Shown: one piece after another, positions 24,171-33,408 of the stretch
Layout of the letters: each line of letters opens with the position of its first letter
Position numbering within the stretch: position 1 is the first letter of the stretch
Origin: Methanomassiliicoccales archaeon
Lineage (GTDB): Archaea; Thermoplasmatota; Thermoplasmata; Methanomassiliicoccales; JAAEEP01
Direction: 5' to 3'
Assembly: GCA_013415695.1 (NCBI GenBank)
Contig: JAAEEP010000015.1
Location: 1-45,875, forward strand
DNA: 45,875 nt
Position numbers and translations under genes: made by a program
Notes under the pieces: generated by a model
Seen by the model: the letters and a program-made list of their open reading frames with translations, nothing else
The model's database searches: none
Told to the model about the DNA's origin: nothing

Positions 24171-24554
24171 ATGATTAGAAGGACTGGTACATTAGAAATG
24201 CATGAATTCGTCGATGCGCTTATGAACAGAATCGGCCTCAGGGAAGAAGTGGCGATTGACGTGGCGCAGCGTGTTCTTAACTACTTTGGTTATGGGGACA
24301 CGATCATAGATAATATGCTGAATCAGGACGACAGAAGGTTGTTCTACTTTCTTCAGGATTCCGGTATGATGGGCACCGATTGGGATGAGACCTTTCTGCC
24401 CAATGGCAGGGGTTGGAGGATATTTTACTGGCGCTTGGACCTCCCAAGAATCAGGAGCTATTTAGTCAAGGAAGATGAGGGCACCAGGGAGGAGGTGTTG
24501 GAGGTCTACGACACCCTCCCGGATAACGCATGGTGCCGTGAGGGCGCAATGTGA
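24171..24554 (+). CDS. DUF6015-like small protein
   Basis: 127 aa. Two to three helices (MHEFVDALMNRIGLREEVA, VAQRVLNYFGYGDTIIDNML) lead into a winged-helix-like second half (DDRRLFYFLQDSGMMGT, RGWRIFYWRLDLPRI). This resembles a family of small Thermoplasmata proteins annotated DUF6015, recalled by pattern only. A second ATG nine codons in is possible. A TATA-like GTATTAATA at about 24131 supports the first ATG with a short leader. T-rich sequence follows the stop codon. Confidence 0.65.
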   Translation: MIRRTGTLEMHEFVDALMNRIGLREEVAIDVAQRVLNYFGYGDTIIDNMLNQDDRRLFYFLQDSGMMGTDWDETFLPNGRGWRIFYWRLDLPRIRSYLVKEDEGTREEVLEVYDTLPDNAWCREGAM

Positions 24555-24605
24555 AACGACACAGCACCCTTTTTCTATCCTTTAAGAGATATCACTTCGA
24601 TTCCC

Positions 24606-25835
24606 ATGAGACCTAGAAAAATCCTCCTCGTGGTGCTTGACGGGGCTGGAGATAGGGCTGTGGAGTCCCTTGGACATAACACTCCACTTCAGGCCTCAGA
24701 ACACCCCAACCTGGATTGGTTCGCAGAGAACGGATCCTGTGGCATTATGGACACCATTTCACCTGGGGTGAGACCCGGGAGTGACACCGCCCACCTCTCA
24801 ATCCTGGGATATGATCCGTACGATATTTACACTGGTAGGGGGCCTTTCGAGGCAGCCGGAGTGGGCATAGTGGGAAAGAAGGGGGATGTGGCGTTCAGAT
24901 GCAACTTCGCCACTGTGGATGAGAACATGTGTGTGGTCGATCGGCGTGCCGGAAGGATAAAAGAGCCGGATACGAGAGAGCTCGTATCCGTTCTCGAAGG
25001 GATGACCATCGAGGGAGTCGATATCACAGTAAAGGAGGCCACGGAGCACAGGGCTGCCTTATTACTCTCAGGGAAGGGACTTTCCGCCCATGTAAGCGAC
25101 GTCGATCCTCACCAACTTGGACCTATACACGAATGTCAGCCGCTCGAGGAGAATGCCAAGCTCACAGCCAGAGTCGTCAATGAATTCGTGAGGAGATCTT
25201 ACGATAAGCTCAAGGATCACCCGGTCAACTTGAGGCGGGTCAAGGAGGGGAAGCCCGTCGCCAACATTCTCCTTCCCCGAGGTTCAGGAATATTTCCCGA
25301 TATACAGCCCTTCAAGGAGAAGTATGGAATGAAGGCCGCATGCATCTCGGGAGTCAGCCTCATCAGGGGAATCGGAAGGGTGCTGGATATGGAGGTCATA
25401 GAAGATCAGAGGTTCACCGGAGGACTCGATTCCGACATCGATCTGAAAATCCAGACGGCCCTTGATCTGCTGGATGAGAACGACTTCGTGCTACTGAACG
25501 TTAAAATGGCGGACATTGCATCCCATGATTCGGATCCCCAGCAGAAGATGGAGGTCATCTCGCTCATAGATTCCATGATAGGCATCTTAAGGAAAGAGCT
25601 GAATCCTGAGATGGTAGTAGCAATCACGGCCGATCATTGCACACCCATCACAGTAGGAGATCACACTGGTGACCCTGTACCCTTGATCGTTTGGGCTGCA
25701 GATGGTGTAAGGGATAAAGTAACAAGGTACGACGAGGCTTCCTGTTCCATGGGGGGCCTGGGAAGGATTCGCGGAGTCAATCTGCTTCCCATACTACTAG
25801 ATAAGGCGAATCGTTCCGAAAAGTATGGTGCCTGA
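24606..25835 (+). CDS. apgM: 2,3-bisphosphoglycerate-independent phosphoglycerate mutase, archaeal type
   Basis: 409 aa, full length. Alkaline-phosphatase superfamily motifs: [23 protein letters not shown] (metal-binding Asp), [21 protein letters not shown] (catalytic Ser in GSDTAH), [26 protein letters not shown], and the metal cluster near the end ([36 protein letters not shown]). It interconverts 3- and 2-phosphoglycerate. TTTAAGAGATAT about 25 bases upstream suggests a leaderless transcript. Confidence 0.96.
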   Translation: MRPRKILLVVLDGAGDRAVESLGHNTPLQASEHPNLDWFAENGSCGIMDTISPGVRPGSDTAHLSILGYDPYDIYTGRGPFEAAGVGIVGKKGDVAFRCNFATVDENMCVVDRRAGRIKEPDTRELVSVLEGMTIEGVDITVKEATEHRAALLLSGKGLSAHVSDVDPHQLGPIHECQPLEENAKLTARVVNEFVRRSYDKLKDHPVNLRRVKEGKPVANILLPRGSGIFPDIQPFKEKYGMKAACISGVSLIRGIGRVLDMEVIEDQRFTGGLDSDIDLKIQTALDLLDENDFVLLNVKMADIASHDSDPQQKMEVISLIDSMIGILRKELNPEMVVAITADHCTPITVGDHTGDPVPLIVWAADGVRDKVTRYDEASCSMGGLGRIRGVNLLPILLDKANRSEKYGA

Positions 25836-25872
25836 ATGTGAGCGTCAAATGATGGTTAAGGAGTTCTAGAAA

Positions 25873-26241
25873 ATGAGGTACTGCTACTGCCCGGAATGCG
25901 ATAAACTCCGTCCCAGGAATTGGTATGCACGGAATAAGTGCGAGATTTGCAGGGGGAAGTGCACCGTAATCGAGGTGAACCGAACGATCTATGGTTACAT
26001 GATGTACTTGCTCGATGCGGTGGCGGCGGTCTTCATTGGCATCTACCTTTTCGCCGACAGTCTCACTGGTTCTTTGGGAGAGTTTGTTCAGTCCCTGGGA
26101 ATCGAGGCGTTGACCATCATCATCTTCGCGCTGATCGGTGCCTCGGTAGTGTTCGGATACTTCGATCTGAAGGAGACCTCGAGGCGTGCAGAGCAGAAGG
26201 TTGAACAGATAAGAATGAAGAAACTTGAGCAGCTCCTATAG
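25873..26241 (+). CDS. Zinc-ribbon two-TM membrane protein
   Basis: 122 aa. An N-terminal zinc ribbon (CYCPECDK … CEICRGKC) is followed by two hydrophobic helices (about residues 46–65 and 78–97) and a basic amphipathic tail. It starts 37 bases after apgM, with AAGGAG upstream, so it may be co-transcribed. The stop is two bases from the stop of the convergent pilin-like gene. Function unknown. Confidence 0.72.
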   Translation: MRYCYCPECDKLRPRNWYARNKCEICRGKCTVIEVNRTIYGYMMYLLDAVAAVFIGIYLFADSLTGSLGEFVQSLGIEALTIIIFALIGASVVFGYFDLKETSRRAEQKVEQIRMKKLEQLL

Positions 26242-26243
26242 GT

Positions 26244-26729
26244 TCATCTCCATATCTCAAGTTTGAATTGTAGTTCCCCTCCCAGGATCGGCATCTCACT
26301 GTAAAGGGAGGAAGGCCACACACATTCTGCATTGATTGGAACATCTCCGATTAGAAGCTCATCGGATCCAAGAATGACCCTCCAGGCGAAGTTGGTCCAG
26401 GAAGGAATCAACCCCTCAATCATTTCTGCTATTTCTTTTATTTCTCGCTCGTATGAATTGAGATCCTCTCCCCTGTTCAAAGCCAGGAAATATGCAATGG
26501 CAAAATCGCTGACAGTGATCCATGTGTTCTCATACTCTCCTGAACTCGTCATCTGTACAGTGGTCCTGAGAACGACCTCATGTGCCCTGTCCACATAGTC
26601 TCTGAGGTCCACCTCTTGATCCTGATATCGATTCGAAGTCACTGCTACCAGTGAAACTGAGACAATTGCCGCAACCGTGAGGAATATCATAGCATCAAGA
26701 AGGGCTGCTTGACCTCGCTTACCTGGCAT
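26244..26729 (-). CDS. Pilin-like protein with class III-type signal
   Basis: 161 aa. The N-terminus reads MPGKRGQAALLDAMIFLTVA: a KRG|Q site like those cut by archaeal prepilin peptidases, followed at once by one hydrophobic helix and then a polar ectodomain with regular strands. It lies one base after the neighbouring pilin-like gene, so the two are certainly co-transcribed. With the Tad-type ATPase and TadC-like genes nearby it is probably a minor pilin or pseudopilin of an archaeal type IV pilus-like machine. Confidence 0.72.
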   Translation of the reverse strand: MPGKRGQAALLDAMIFLTVAAIVSVSLVAVTSNRYQDQEVDLRDYVDRAHEVVLRTTVQMTSSGEYENTWITVSDFAIAYFLALNRGEDLNSYEREIKEIAEMIEGLIPSWTNFAWRVILGSDELLIGDVPINAECVWPSSLYSEMPILGGELQFKLEIWR

Positions 26730-26730
26730 G

Positions 26731-27216
26731 TCACCACGTCCAAACTCTCAGCAAAGCGGGTCGCACATCCTTGGGGGAGTGGTAAACATTGATCGGCATC
26801 GATAGACAGCATCTCTCCCCCTCAATATACGATCCATTCTCTCCCAGAACAATCGTGGATTCAGGGGAGAGTTCGTTGATCACCAGCTTGAATTCATTTT
26901 CGATGTCAATCTTTGATAAGTTGATGTGCGCTAGGGCGGAGTGTTCTATCACCCCCTCGTCTATTAGGAGAGAGCTGTCGTCCAAAACTAGGTTCATCAA
27001 TTCCTGACATCGGCTATCCAATTCAGAATCCGCTACATCATCGATTGCTATGATATAGAATGATAATGTCAAAATTAGCAATCCAGAAGTAACAATCATG
27101 ATCGCTAAGATGCTCTCTATGAATCCCCCGATGCCCTTTTTGTCTTGAGCGAGAGGATTTGGAGTCGTTATCCTGCAACGGGGTTCATTTCCCTTTGGCT
27201 TGAAGGCGATCCTCAT
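26731..27216 (-). CDS. Pilin-like protein with class III-type signal
   Basis: 161 aa. About 29 mostly basic or polar residues end in KKG, then IGGFIESILAIMIVTSGLLI forms the membrane helix, followed by an acidic ectodomain. The KKG|I junction and an acidic residue at +6 match the pattern in the neighbouring pilin-like protein. It is downstream of the U32 gene in the same direction with a 70-base gap. Likely a structural or minor pilin; an anchored ectodomain protein is the alternative. Confidence 0.7.
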   Translation of the reverse strand: MRIAFKPKGNEPRCRITTPNPLAQDKKGIGGFIESILAIMIVTSGLLILTLSFYIIAIDDVADSELDSRCQELMNLVLDDSSLLIDEGVIEHSALAHINLSKIDIENEFKLVINELSPESTIVLGENGSYIEGERCCLSMPINVYHSPKDVRPALLRVWTW

Positions 27217-27286
27217 CAGAGTCCCGATAGACTATCGATTAAATATGCAGTTCACTACAGGTAGATTTCACAGGATATGTCAGGAT

Positions 27287-29212
27287 TCAAGTTACTCCAC
27301 GGAGGAAGTGACCAGCTGTCACCTTTCCACACTTTCTCTTGATCCTCCCTTTCCTCTTGAGGTCATTTTCCTTGAAAGCTCTGGCAACATTCTCGCACAA
27401 TCCTGGATCCCGGCGTCTCAAGTCCAACCCGATGGAGTCCAATCCCATCGCCTGGAGCTCATCCATGTAGTCCAGGAGCAGAAGATCAGCGCAGTTCATG
27501 ATATGAGCGTATCCCCAACGGTCCCGGTAAACGGGGAACTTCCGTCCAGCATCATCCACGAGAACACCCTCCCTGATGCTTGGATCTCTCGTCACCATCA
27601 ATTCAACCCTCCCGAAGGCCATCGCCTCCAACCTCCCCGAATAATGCTGGAGGACATCCCTCATCTCGTCTCTCGAAAGCTCAACCGAGAGCGTGTACTG
27701 ATGCAAATCGGGAATGGTCATGCTGTTGAAGAAGTTCAGTGAGTAATGTCCGAACAATTCTCGGTCATGATACTCTTGGAGTTGTCCAAGGGTGCAGACC
27801 ATGACCTCATCCGCATCGATCCTAGGGATCTGAGTTGAGATCCTAGGTAGCAAAGGGACAAACTCGATTCCCTGATCAATGCACATGATCCTTGCTTCAT
27901 CCATTCTGGGATTCAGGTCGAAGTATACCCTGTCCGCGAAAGGAAGCACGCTCTCCAGGGTCCGGGTCGATGATATGTAACAAGAGATCATAGGGGTCTT
28001 GGAATGCCTTTCTTTCTCTTCGAGTTCGATGTCCACTTCTTCCCTCTTCCCATCGATTTCTGGAACCTGAATTGAGGATATAATCTGGAATATGGAATCG
28101 AAATCCCGGTCCTTGGTTTTGAACGCGAGGTAATTACCATCGTCCAGTGTGAATGGAGGCGTAAGGGAGGTGACCTGACCTTCACTCTTGAACTCGTCAA
28201 TGTCAAAGCCCCCTACCTTCTGGTTGGCCCTGTACAAAGTGATCCCGTCTCCAACCTCTAGACCTTGATCGGCAATTTTCAATCGCCCAAACGCCATAAT
28301 TGCATTGCCCAGCGGTCTTCCCCTGGAGTTAGGATATCGTTTCTGCATGACTTCATCGCATTCCAGGTATCCCCGGGTGAATCCCCTGTTGAAAGCCACT
28401 TCTAAAAGCTCTTTCTCCCGTTGAGTGATGATATCAGAATCGCCCTCAGCTGCCCTCTTCACTGCGTTCTTGTAAACAAGTGAGGCCAGGTAGGTGTAAA
28501 CCGGGCTCCTCATCCTTCCCTCTATCTTCACGCAGTTGATACCCATCTCCATTAGTTTGGGAATGGATTCCACTCCGAACAGATCAGCGGTACTCAGCAG
28601 GTAACCTTCCTCACCCCCAAGGGTGTAATGCATTCTGCATGGTTGAGCACACAATCCACGATTTCCGCTTCTGCCCCCCACCATGCTTGAAAAGAGACAT
28701 TGACCGGAGACTGAGTAGCACAGGGCACCATGGATGAACACCTCGATTTCGATATCAACGGCACGTTTGATAGCCGATATCTCTTCAAGGCCGAGTTCTC
28801 TGGCCAATATCACTCGGGAAATCCCGTTGTCCGCAGCCCACCTTGCCCCTTCCGGGCTGTGGATGCCCATCTGAGTCGAGGCGTGCAATGGAAGGGAGCA
28901 CCTGTCCCTGATAAGATTGAGAAGTCCGCGATCCTGAATGATGGCAGCTTCAACCTCGATGGAATCCAAGAACTCGATGAAGGAAAGAGCTCTACCCAGT
29001 TCGTCCTCTTTAATAAGGATGTTGGCGGTAACATGGACCTTGACACCCCTGTCATGAGCATAAAGAACGGCCCCTCTCAGTTGAGGGTCCGTGAAGTTGC
29101 TGGCAAGTCTCCTCGCCCCGAATTCCTTTCCACCGAGGTAAACAGCGTCAGCTCCTCCTAGTATTGCAGCTTTCAGTGATTCCATGGAGCCAACGGGGGC
29201 TAGGATATCCAT
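27287..29212 (-). CDS. Peptidase U32-family protein
   Basis: About 641 aa. The U32 core is at the N-terminus: MDILAPVGSMESLKAAILGG, ADAVYLGGKEFGARR, NILIKEDEL, LHASTQMGIHSPEG, SRVILARELGLEEI and EVFIHGALCYSVSGQCLFSS with RGLCAQPCR (conserved Cys). Further domains run to the C-terminus, as in the long DUF3656-containing members. Bacterial relatives RlhA and TrhP hydroxylate rRNA or tRNA bases; others are called collagenase-like peptidases, so activity here is open. The ATG at 29212 is chosen because TTAAATAT lies about 25–35 bases upstream (leaderless) and family members start there; an ATG 41 codons earlier is unlikely. Confidence 0.9.
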   Translation of the reverse strand: MDILAPVGSMESLKAAILGGADAVYLGGKEFGARRLASNFTDPQLRGAVLYAHDRGVKVHVTANILIKEDELGRALSFIEFLDSIEVEAAIIQDRGLLNLIRDRCSLPLHASTQMGIHSPEGARWAADNGISRVILARELGLEEISAIKRAVDIEIEVFIHGALCYSVSGQCLFSSMVGGRSGNRGLCAQPCRMHYTLGGEEGYLLSTADLFGVESIPKLMEMGINCVKIEGRMRSPVYTYLASLVYKNAVKRAAEGDSDIITQREKELLEVAFNRGFTRGYLECDEVMQKRYPNSRGRPLGNAIMAFGRLKIADQGLEVGDGITLYRANQKVGGFDIDEFKSEGQVTSLTPPFTLDDGNYLAFKTKDRDFDSIFQIISSIQVPEIDGKREEVDIELEEKERHSKTPMISCYISSTRTLESVLPFADRVYFDLNPRMDEARIMCIDQGIEFVPLLPRISTQIPRIDADEVMVCTLGQLQEYHDRELFGHYSLNFFNSMTIPDLHQYTLSVELSRDEMRDVLQHYSGRLEAMAFGRVELMVTRDPSIREGVLVDDAGRKFPVYRDRWGYAHIMNCADLLLLDYMDELQAMGLDSIGLDLRRRDPGLCENVARAFKENDLKRKGRIKRKCGKVTAGHFLRGVT

Positions 29213-29320
29213 GGTCTGGTCAACGAAATGGATGATATTTAAGTGGTGTCGAGGAATGGTTAGTCTGCAATTAGTCGCAACCTGCTTATCTCCTCCCGAT
29301 GAAAGGGGTACGGGAGAAAG

Positions 29321-29887
29321 ATGAGGATATTGCATAAAAAGAGAATCGCCCCAATCAATTCAAGAGGATCATATTCTTACACGAATTGCCATCATACCCG
29401 GGATGATGGAGAATTGATCATTGATTGTCACTCCTGCTCTGGGGGGCAGGGTTTGAATGATGACCATTGCTTCCGATCCGTGTTGAGGGTGCTTTCTTCC
29501 GGGGCTAGAGTTGACAGTCTGATACTATCTGGAAACTGGGAGGTGAGCTATGGTGGTGATTGCGTTCGTGCGATGTGCTCCCTTGCTTCGGTGGTACGAT
29601 TCTGCCAGGAACTTGCTAGGACGTCCACCATGTTTCAGGATTGTAAGGGATGCGTTCTCTCCCCTGAGAGATTCTTCGGACAACTGGTTGATAGACTTCC
29701 CATAGTCCCTAATGCTGAACAGTTGTCTTCTTTTCAAGTTCAATCGGCGAAGCACCAGAGCGCTTGCAAGGAATGTGTCGACCGTTCGAGATCCAAACTG
29801 CTGCAGATTGATTTCGCGATTGAAGAATTAAGGAAGTATGTGGCTAGAAGTGCCTACATGGTGGTGGAGGCAGGAGATGGGAACTAG
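29321..29887 (+). CDS. Cys-rich protein overlapping the secretion ATPase gene
   Basis: 188 aa with several Cys motifs: DCHSC, DCKGC, ACKEC, plus single Cys residues. A helical C-terminus (KLLQIDFAIEELRKYV) follows. The last 11 bases overlap the start of the ATPase gene in another frame, so it is made together with it. The Cys pairs suggest zinc or Fe–S binding. From position and character it may be the separate N-terminal domain of the secretion ATPase, as long archaeal ATPases carry an N-terminal extension; this is inference. Confidence 0.65.
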   Translation: MRILHKKRIAPINSRGSYSYTNCHHTRDDGELIIDCHSCSGGQGLNDDHCFRSVLRVLSSGARVDSLILSGNWEVSYGGDCVRAMCSLASVVRFCQELARTSTMFQDCKGCVLSPERFFGQLVDRLPIVPNAEQLSSFQVQSAKHQSACKECVDRSRSKLLQIDFAIEELRKYVARSAYMVVEAGDGN

Positions 29888-31628
29888 GATCGTGATCAAG
29901 CCAACGGGTCGCAAGTCCTTTAGGTCCCCACTCCCGGTGATTAGGGGGATGGAGCAGCTTATCAGCAATGGTTCAAGAAAACGTCCCTTCTTTTCCAGTT
30001 GCTGGATTTCTCCACCCATGCCCATTGGGGCCGAGGTGGTCGAAAGCTATTGTGTTAAGGGCGCCGAGGTCAGCATATTGTCGTTATCTGGTGGGACAAG
30101 ATTCCTTTATCATTTGGTGCCCTGGGAATATAATGTTCCTGATGAATGGATGGGTATGCTCAGGCTAGCCGTCGACGACATTTTCAGAAAACCACCGGAT
30201 AGATTGGGAGCATCCATGGATGAGCTCAGGTATCTTGTTGTGTCCAGGACCAGAGAGGTACTGGGCAACCTGATCGAATCGAATAGCATCGGAGCGTCCC
30301 GAAATCCTATGGAAAGGATGGAGATTCTAACGAACCTTTCAGAGGTGGTGGGTCGATATACAGTTGGCTTTGGTCTCCTTGAGGTTCTGCTCTCTGACGA
30401 TAGGATAGAGGATATCTTCATCGATGCTCCCTGTAGCCTGAACCATATACATGTGAGCCTAGGTGGTGTGGGTGATGATACCTCCGTGCTCAGGTGTCCG
30501 ACCAACATTGTGGCCTCTGATTCGGAGATCCAGGGGCTTGCTTCCCGGCTCAGACAGATGAGTGGGAAACCATTCTCACAGGCGTTCCCAGTTATGGAAA
30601 CGGACATTCCTAATTTTCAAACCAGGGCCACATTGGTAGCTCCTCCTCTCAGTCCCGCTGGGATAGCGGTGGCTCTGAGGAGACGATCCAGGATCCCTTG
30701 GACGCTGCCCAGGATGGTGGAGAACGGGACTCTCGATTCAACGACAGCAGGTCTTCTGTCTTTCCTCATGGACGGCTGTTCGACAGTACTAATCGCTGGG
30801 GCAAGAGGTTCTGGAAAATCATCCCTGCTCAGCGCTATGCTCTTCGAATTTCCGCTTTCACAGAGGATACTCACTATTGAGGACACAGCTGAGCTTCCTG
30901 TCAAACAAATGCAGGAGATGGGGTTCAATGTTCAATCTTTGGTGGTCGAACATGGCATGGGTGAGCGAATGGAGCTGAAGACCGAGGAAGCCCTCAGGGT
31001 ATCTCTGAGATTGGGCGAATCCGCGATCATATTGGGTGAGGTGCGTGGAAAGGAAGCCCAGACCCTCTACGAAGGAATGAGAACCGGTAGGGCTGGATCA
31101 TCGGTTCTCGGTACCATTCACGGTGACTCAGCCAGATCTGTATTCGAAAGGGTGGTGCACGATATGGGGATAGCTCCAGAGGCCTTTGGAGCCACGGACG
31201 TAATAGTCACCATGGGTCTCCTCAGACCTCACGGCGCACAGCGTCAGATCAGATGTGTGATGGAGATAGCTGAACTCGCCAAAGATAGAGGACCAGGGGA
31301 GTTCAACACTTTGGGAAGGTATGATCTGATCGATGGTAGGATGGAGCTGAATCTAAAAGGCTCCGATACTATGAGAAGGATCTCTGAATCATGGGGGATC
31401 GAAGAAGAGCAATCCCTGGAGAACATCATGATGAGGACAAGGATCCGGGATAGGCTTGTCAACATAGCCTCCAAGAGGGGCCCGGAATTCCTATCGCCCC
31501 TCTGGCTTTGCAGGTGTAACGAGTTCCTTTGGAAGGAGATGACCTATCCAGATTCCACCCCAGAGATGATCGAGGCTAACTTTAACGAATGGTTGGTCAG
31601 GAGGGTGGGCGCTGAAGATATCCTATGA
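29877..31628 (+). CDS. Type II/IV secretion (Tad/pilus) ATPase
   Basis: About 583 aa. The C-terminal motor has GARGSGKSSLLSA (Walker A, about residue 307), TIEDTAELP, SVRL-like RVSLRLGESAIILGEVRGKEA (Asp box replaced by Glu in Walker B, about 386), and TGRAGSSVLGTIHGDSARSV (His box). The N-terminal half is the N1/N2 region with EDIFIDAP. This is the VirB11/GspE superfamily, of the type that drives archaeal type IV pili and Tad-like machines. ATG 29877 follows GGAGGCAGGAG; an ATG 13 codons earlier is possible. TadC-like protein, the Cys-rich protein and two pilin-like genes lie around it. Confidence 0.9.
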   Translation: MGTRIVIKPTGRKSFRSPLPVIRGMEQLISNGSRKRPFFSSCWISPPMPIGAEVVESYCVKGAEVSILSLSGGTRFLYHLVPWEYNVPDEWMGMLRLAVDDIFRKPPDRLGASMDELRYLVVSRTREVLGNLIESNSIGASRNPMERMEILTNLSEVVGRYTVGFGLLEVLLSDDRIEDIFIDAPCSLNHIHVSLGGVGDDTSVLRCPTNIVASDSEIQGLASRLRQMSGKPFSQAFPVMETDIPNFQTRATLVAPPLSPAGIAVALRRRSRIPWTLPRMVENGTLDSTTAGLLSFLMDGCSTVLIAGARGSGKSSLLSAMLFEFPLSQRILTIEDTAELPVKQMQEMGFNVQSLVVEHGMGERMELKTEEALRVSLRLGESAIILGEVRGKEAQTLYEGMRTGRAGSSVLGTIHGDSARSVFERVVHDMGIAPEAFGATDVIVTMGLLRPHGAQRQIRCVMEIAELAKDRGPGEFNTLGRYDLIDGRMELNLKGSDTMRRISESWGIEEEQSLENIMMRTRIRDRLVNIASKRGPEFLSPLWLCRCNEFLWKEMTYPDSTPEMIEANFNEWLVRRVGAEDIL

Positions 31629-33390
31629 AGATACCTACCTGTGGCTGGTGAATAATCTCGCTTGGTTCATAGCCCCATCCTTCTTCCAGAGGGCGTTCTT
31701 GCCCAAGAAGGACCCCCGTGTAGAAAGGTGGCTTGAATCAAAGAACCTGAACTGGTCAAATATCATGGGAGCCTCTTGGGGGCTGTTCATCCTCATGATG
31801 AGCATATCCCTAGGGATTCTGATCATTGATTCAATGATTGGCTTCGATCTGACACTCATGTTTCCCATGCTACTCTCTCCCCCTATCGCGGCTGCTTTGA
31901 TCTCAAACGCCCCGAAGGGTCTAGCACACAATGAGGAGAAGGTAATGACCGCAGAATCCCCGAGAATGATCGCGAGCATCACGATGAGCATGCAGGCACG
32001 CCCCAATCTGGAAATGGCGGTCATCTTTGCCTCTCAAAGAGGGGGAGGAGTGCTCTCTTGGAAACTCAGAGAACTTCTATGGAGCGTTCTCACAAGGCGT
32101 GAAGGGGACATGATCTCGGCAATGCTCTCCTTCAATTCCAGGCTTTCCGATTCCAACGATGGCCTCAGGCAGGCTCTGCACCTTGTGGTCTCCGCCAACT
32201 TCGAAAGGACGAAGGACGGTCTGGAGCGACTTCTTGATAAGGCCAATCAGATAATACTAGAAAGCTTGAAGGAGGCTGTAGATCGCTACGCATCCTCACT
32301 CACGGTTCCCACTATGGTCTTATTCTCCATCGGAATAATAATGCCCGTGATGCTTTTCGCCCTTCTCCCTCTCCTGTCAATGGGGAGCATGGCCACCTCC
32401 TCCCTTCAATTGACAAGTGGAGAGATGTTGAGTGAGGAGGTCATCGCCCTACTGATGTTGCTGGTATTTCCCTTATTCTGCTTCCTCTATGCGCGTTCCA
32501 TTCTGGAAAGGAACCCCATCAGAGTGATGGATGTTCTAGAGGTAGGATTTCATCCATCTATCCTCCTTCTCCCGGTTTCCTGGGTATTCATGGGTACTCT
32601 CTTGACTATACTTCCTCTTGGAATGCATGGTTCGTACGTCTTGCTGATGGTCATATTCCTCCCACCCTCAGTGTATCTACTCCTGAGGTCCAAAAGCGGG
32701 GGAACGAGCACTAGGAGAGAAAAAAGAACGGAGAAGGAGTTCGCCAACGCTCTCTATCAGATTGGAAACAGGATGCTGACTGGAGCTAGTTTCGAGGTAG
32801 CCTTCGAAGAAGCGGCTAATTCCATGGATGGTTCTCATTTCTCGAGATATGCTAAAAGGGTAGTCCAGCTCTCCAGAATTTCCAGAGAGGACATCACCCT
32901 TCTGGTTGGCAGGTCAGATCTCATAGGGGTGGAATCATCGGTTTTAGAGGCTGCAATGAACTCCGTTGCCGACTCCGCCAAGAGGGATCCTCTGGCTGCG
33001 GGCAAGGTTGCGCTAAATCTTGCTCAGAGCATTAACGACCTGAGAAGAGGTGAAGCCCGTGTCGAAGAGAGGCTGAGGGGGGTCATTGACATGATGAGGT
33101 CTACAGCCTTGCTCTTTGCCCCAATCGTCCTGGGAATTACCAGCTCCTTGTTTGGAGTGATCGGGGCCCAGACCGGCCAGCCCTTAGGGTCGATGGAGGG
33201 AATCGCGCTGATCGTCGGCATTTATCTGATGGAACTGGGATTCATCGTGACCTACTTCACCACATTTCTTATGGGCGAGGGAGGATGGAAGGAAGTTGGC
33301 ATGCAGTTTGCAGCAAGAGCGCCACTCTCGCTTCTAGTCTTTGTGTTAACCTCGCTGTTAAGCATGAACGGTATGCTCTCGATGACGTGA
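31612..33390 (+). CDS. TadC-like pilus assembly platform membrane protein, possible CTG start
   Basis: About 592 aa. It contains two type II secretion F-like repeats: cytoplasmic helical regions (residues ~110–215 and ~355–475) each followed by TM pairs (MVLFSIGIIMPVMLFALLPLL; STALLFAPIVLGITSSLFGV), with extra TMs at the N-terminus, in the centre and at the C-terminus. It anchors the pilus motor in the membrane. A GTG at 31648 gives 580 aa but has no ribosome site. CTG at 31612 lies seven bases after AGGAGG (31599–31604) and adds KISYEDTYLWL, natural in composition. The gene overlaps the ATPase gene by 17 bases from CTG. Either start is possible. Confidence 0.8.
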   Translation: MKISYEDTYLWLVNNLAWFIAPSFFQRAFLPKKDPRVERWLESKNLNWSNIMGASWGLFILMMSISLGILIIDSMIGFDLTLMFPMLLSPPIAAALISNAPKGLAHNEEKVMTAESPRMIASITMSMQARPNLEMAVIFASQRGGGVLSWKLRELLWSVLTRREGDMISAMLSFNSRLSDSNDGLRQALHLVVSANFERTKDGLERLLDKANQIILESLKEAVDRYASSLTVPTMVLFSIGIIMPVMLFALLPLLSMGSMATSSLQLTSGEMLSEEVIALLMLLVFPLFCFLYARSILERNPIRVMDVLEVGFHPSILLLPVSWVFMGTLLTILPLGMHGSYVLLMVIFLPPSVYLLLRSKSGGTSTRREKRTEKEFANALYQIGNRMLTGASFEVAFEEAANSMDGSHFSRYAKRVVQLSRISREDITLLVGRSDLIGVESSVLEAAMNSVADSAKRDPLAAGKVALNLAQSINDLRRGEARVEERLRGVIDMMRSTALLFAPIVLGITSSLFGVIGAQTGQPLGSMEGIALIVGIYLMELGFIVTYFTTFLMGEGGWKEVGMQFAARAPLSLLVFVLTSLLSMNGMLSMT

Positions 33391-33408
33391 GGACTGATGG
33401 AAGAAGAA

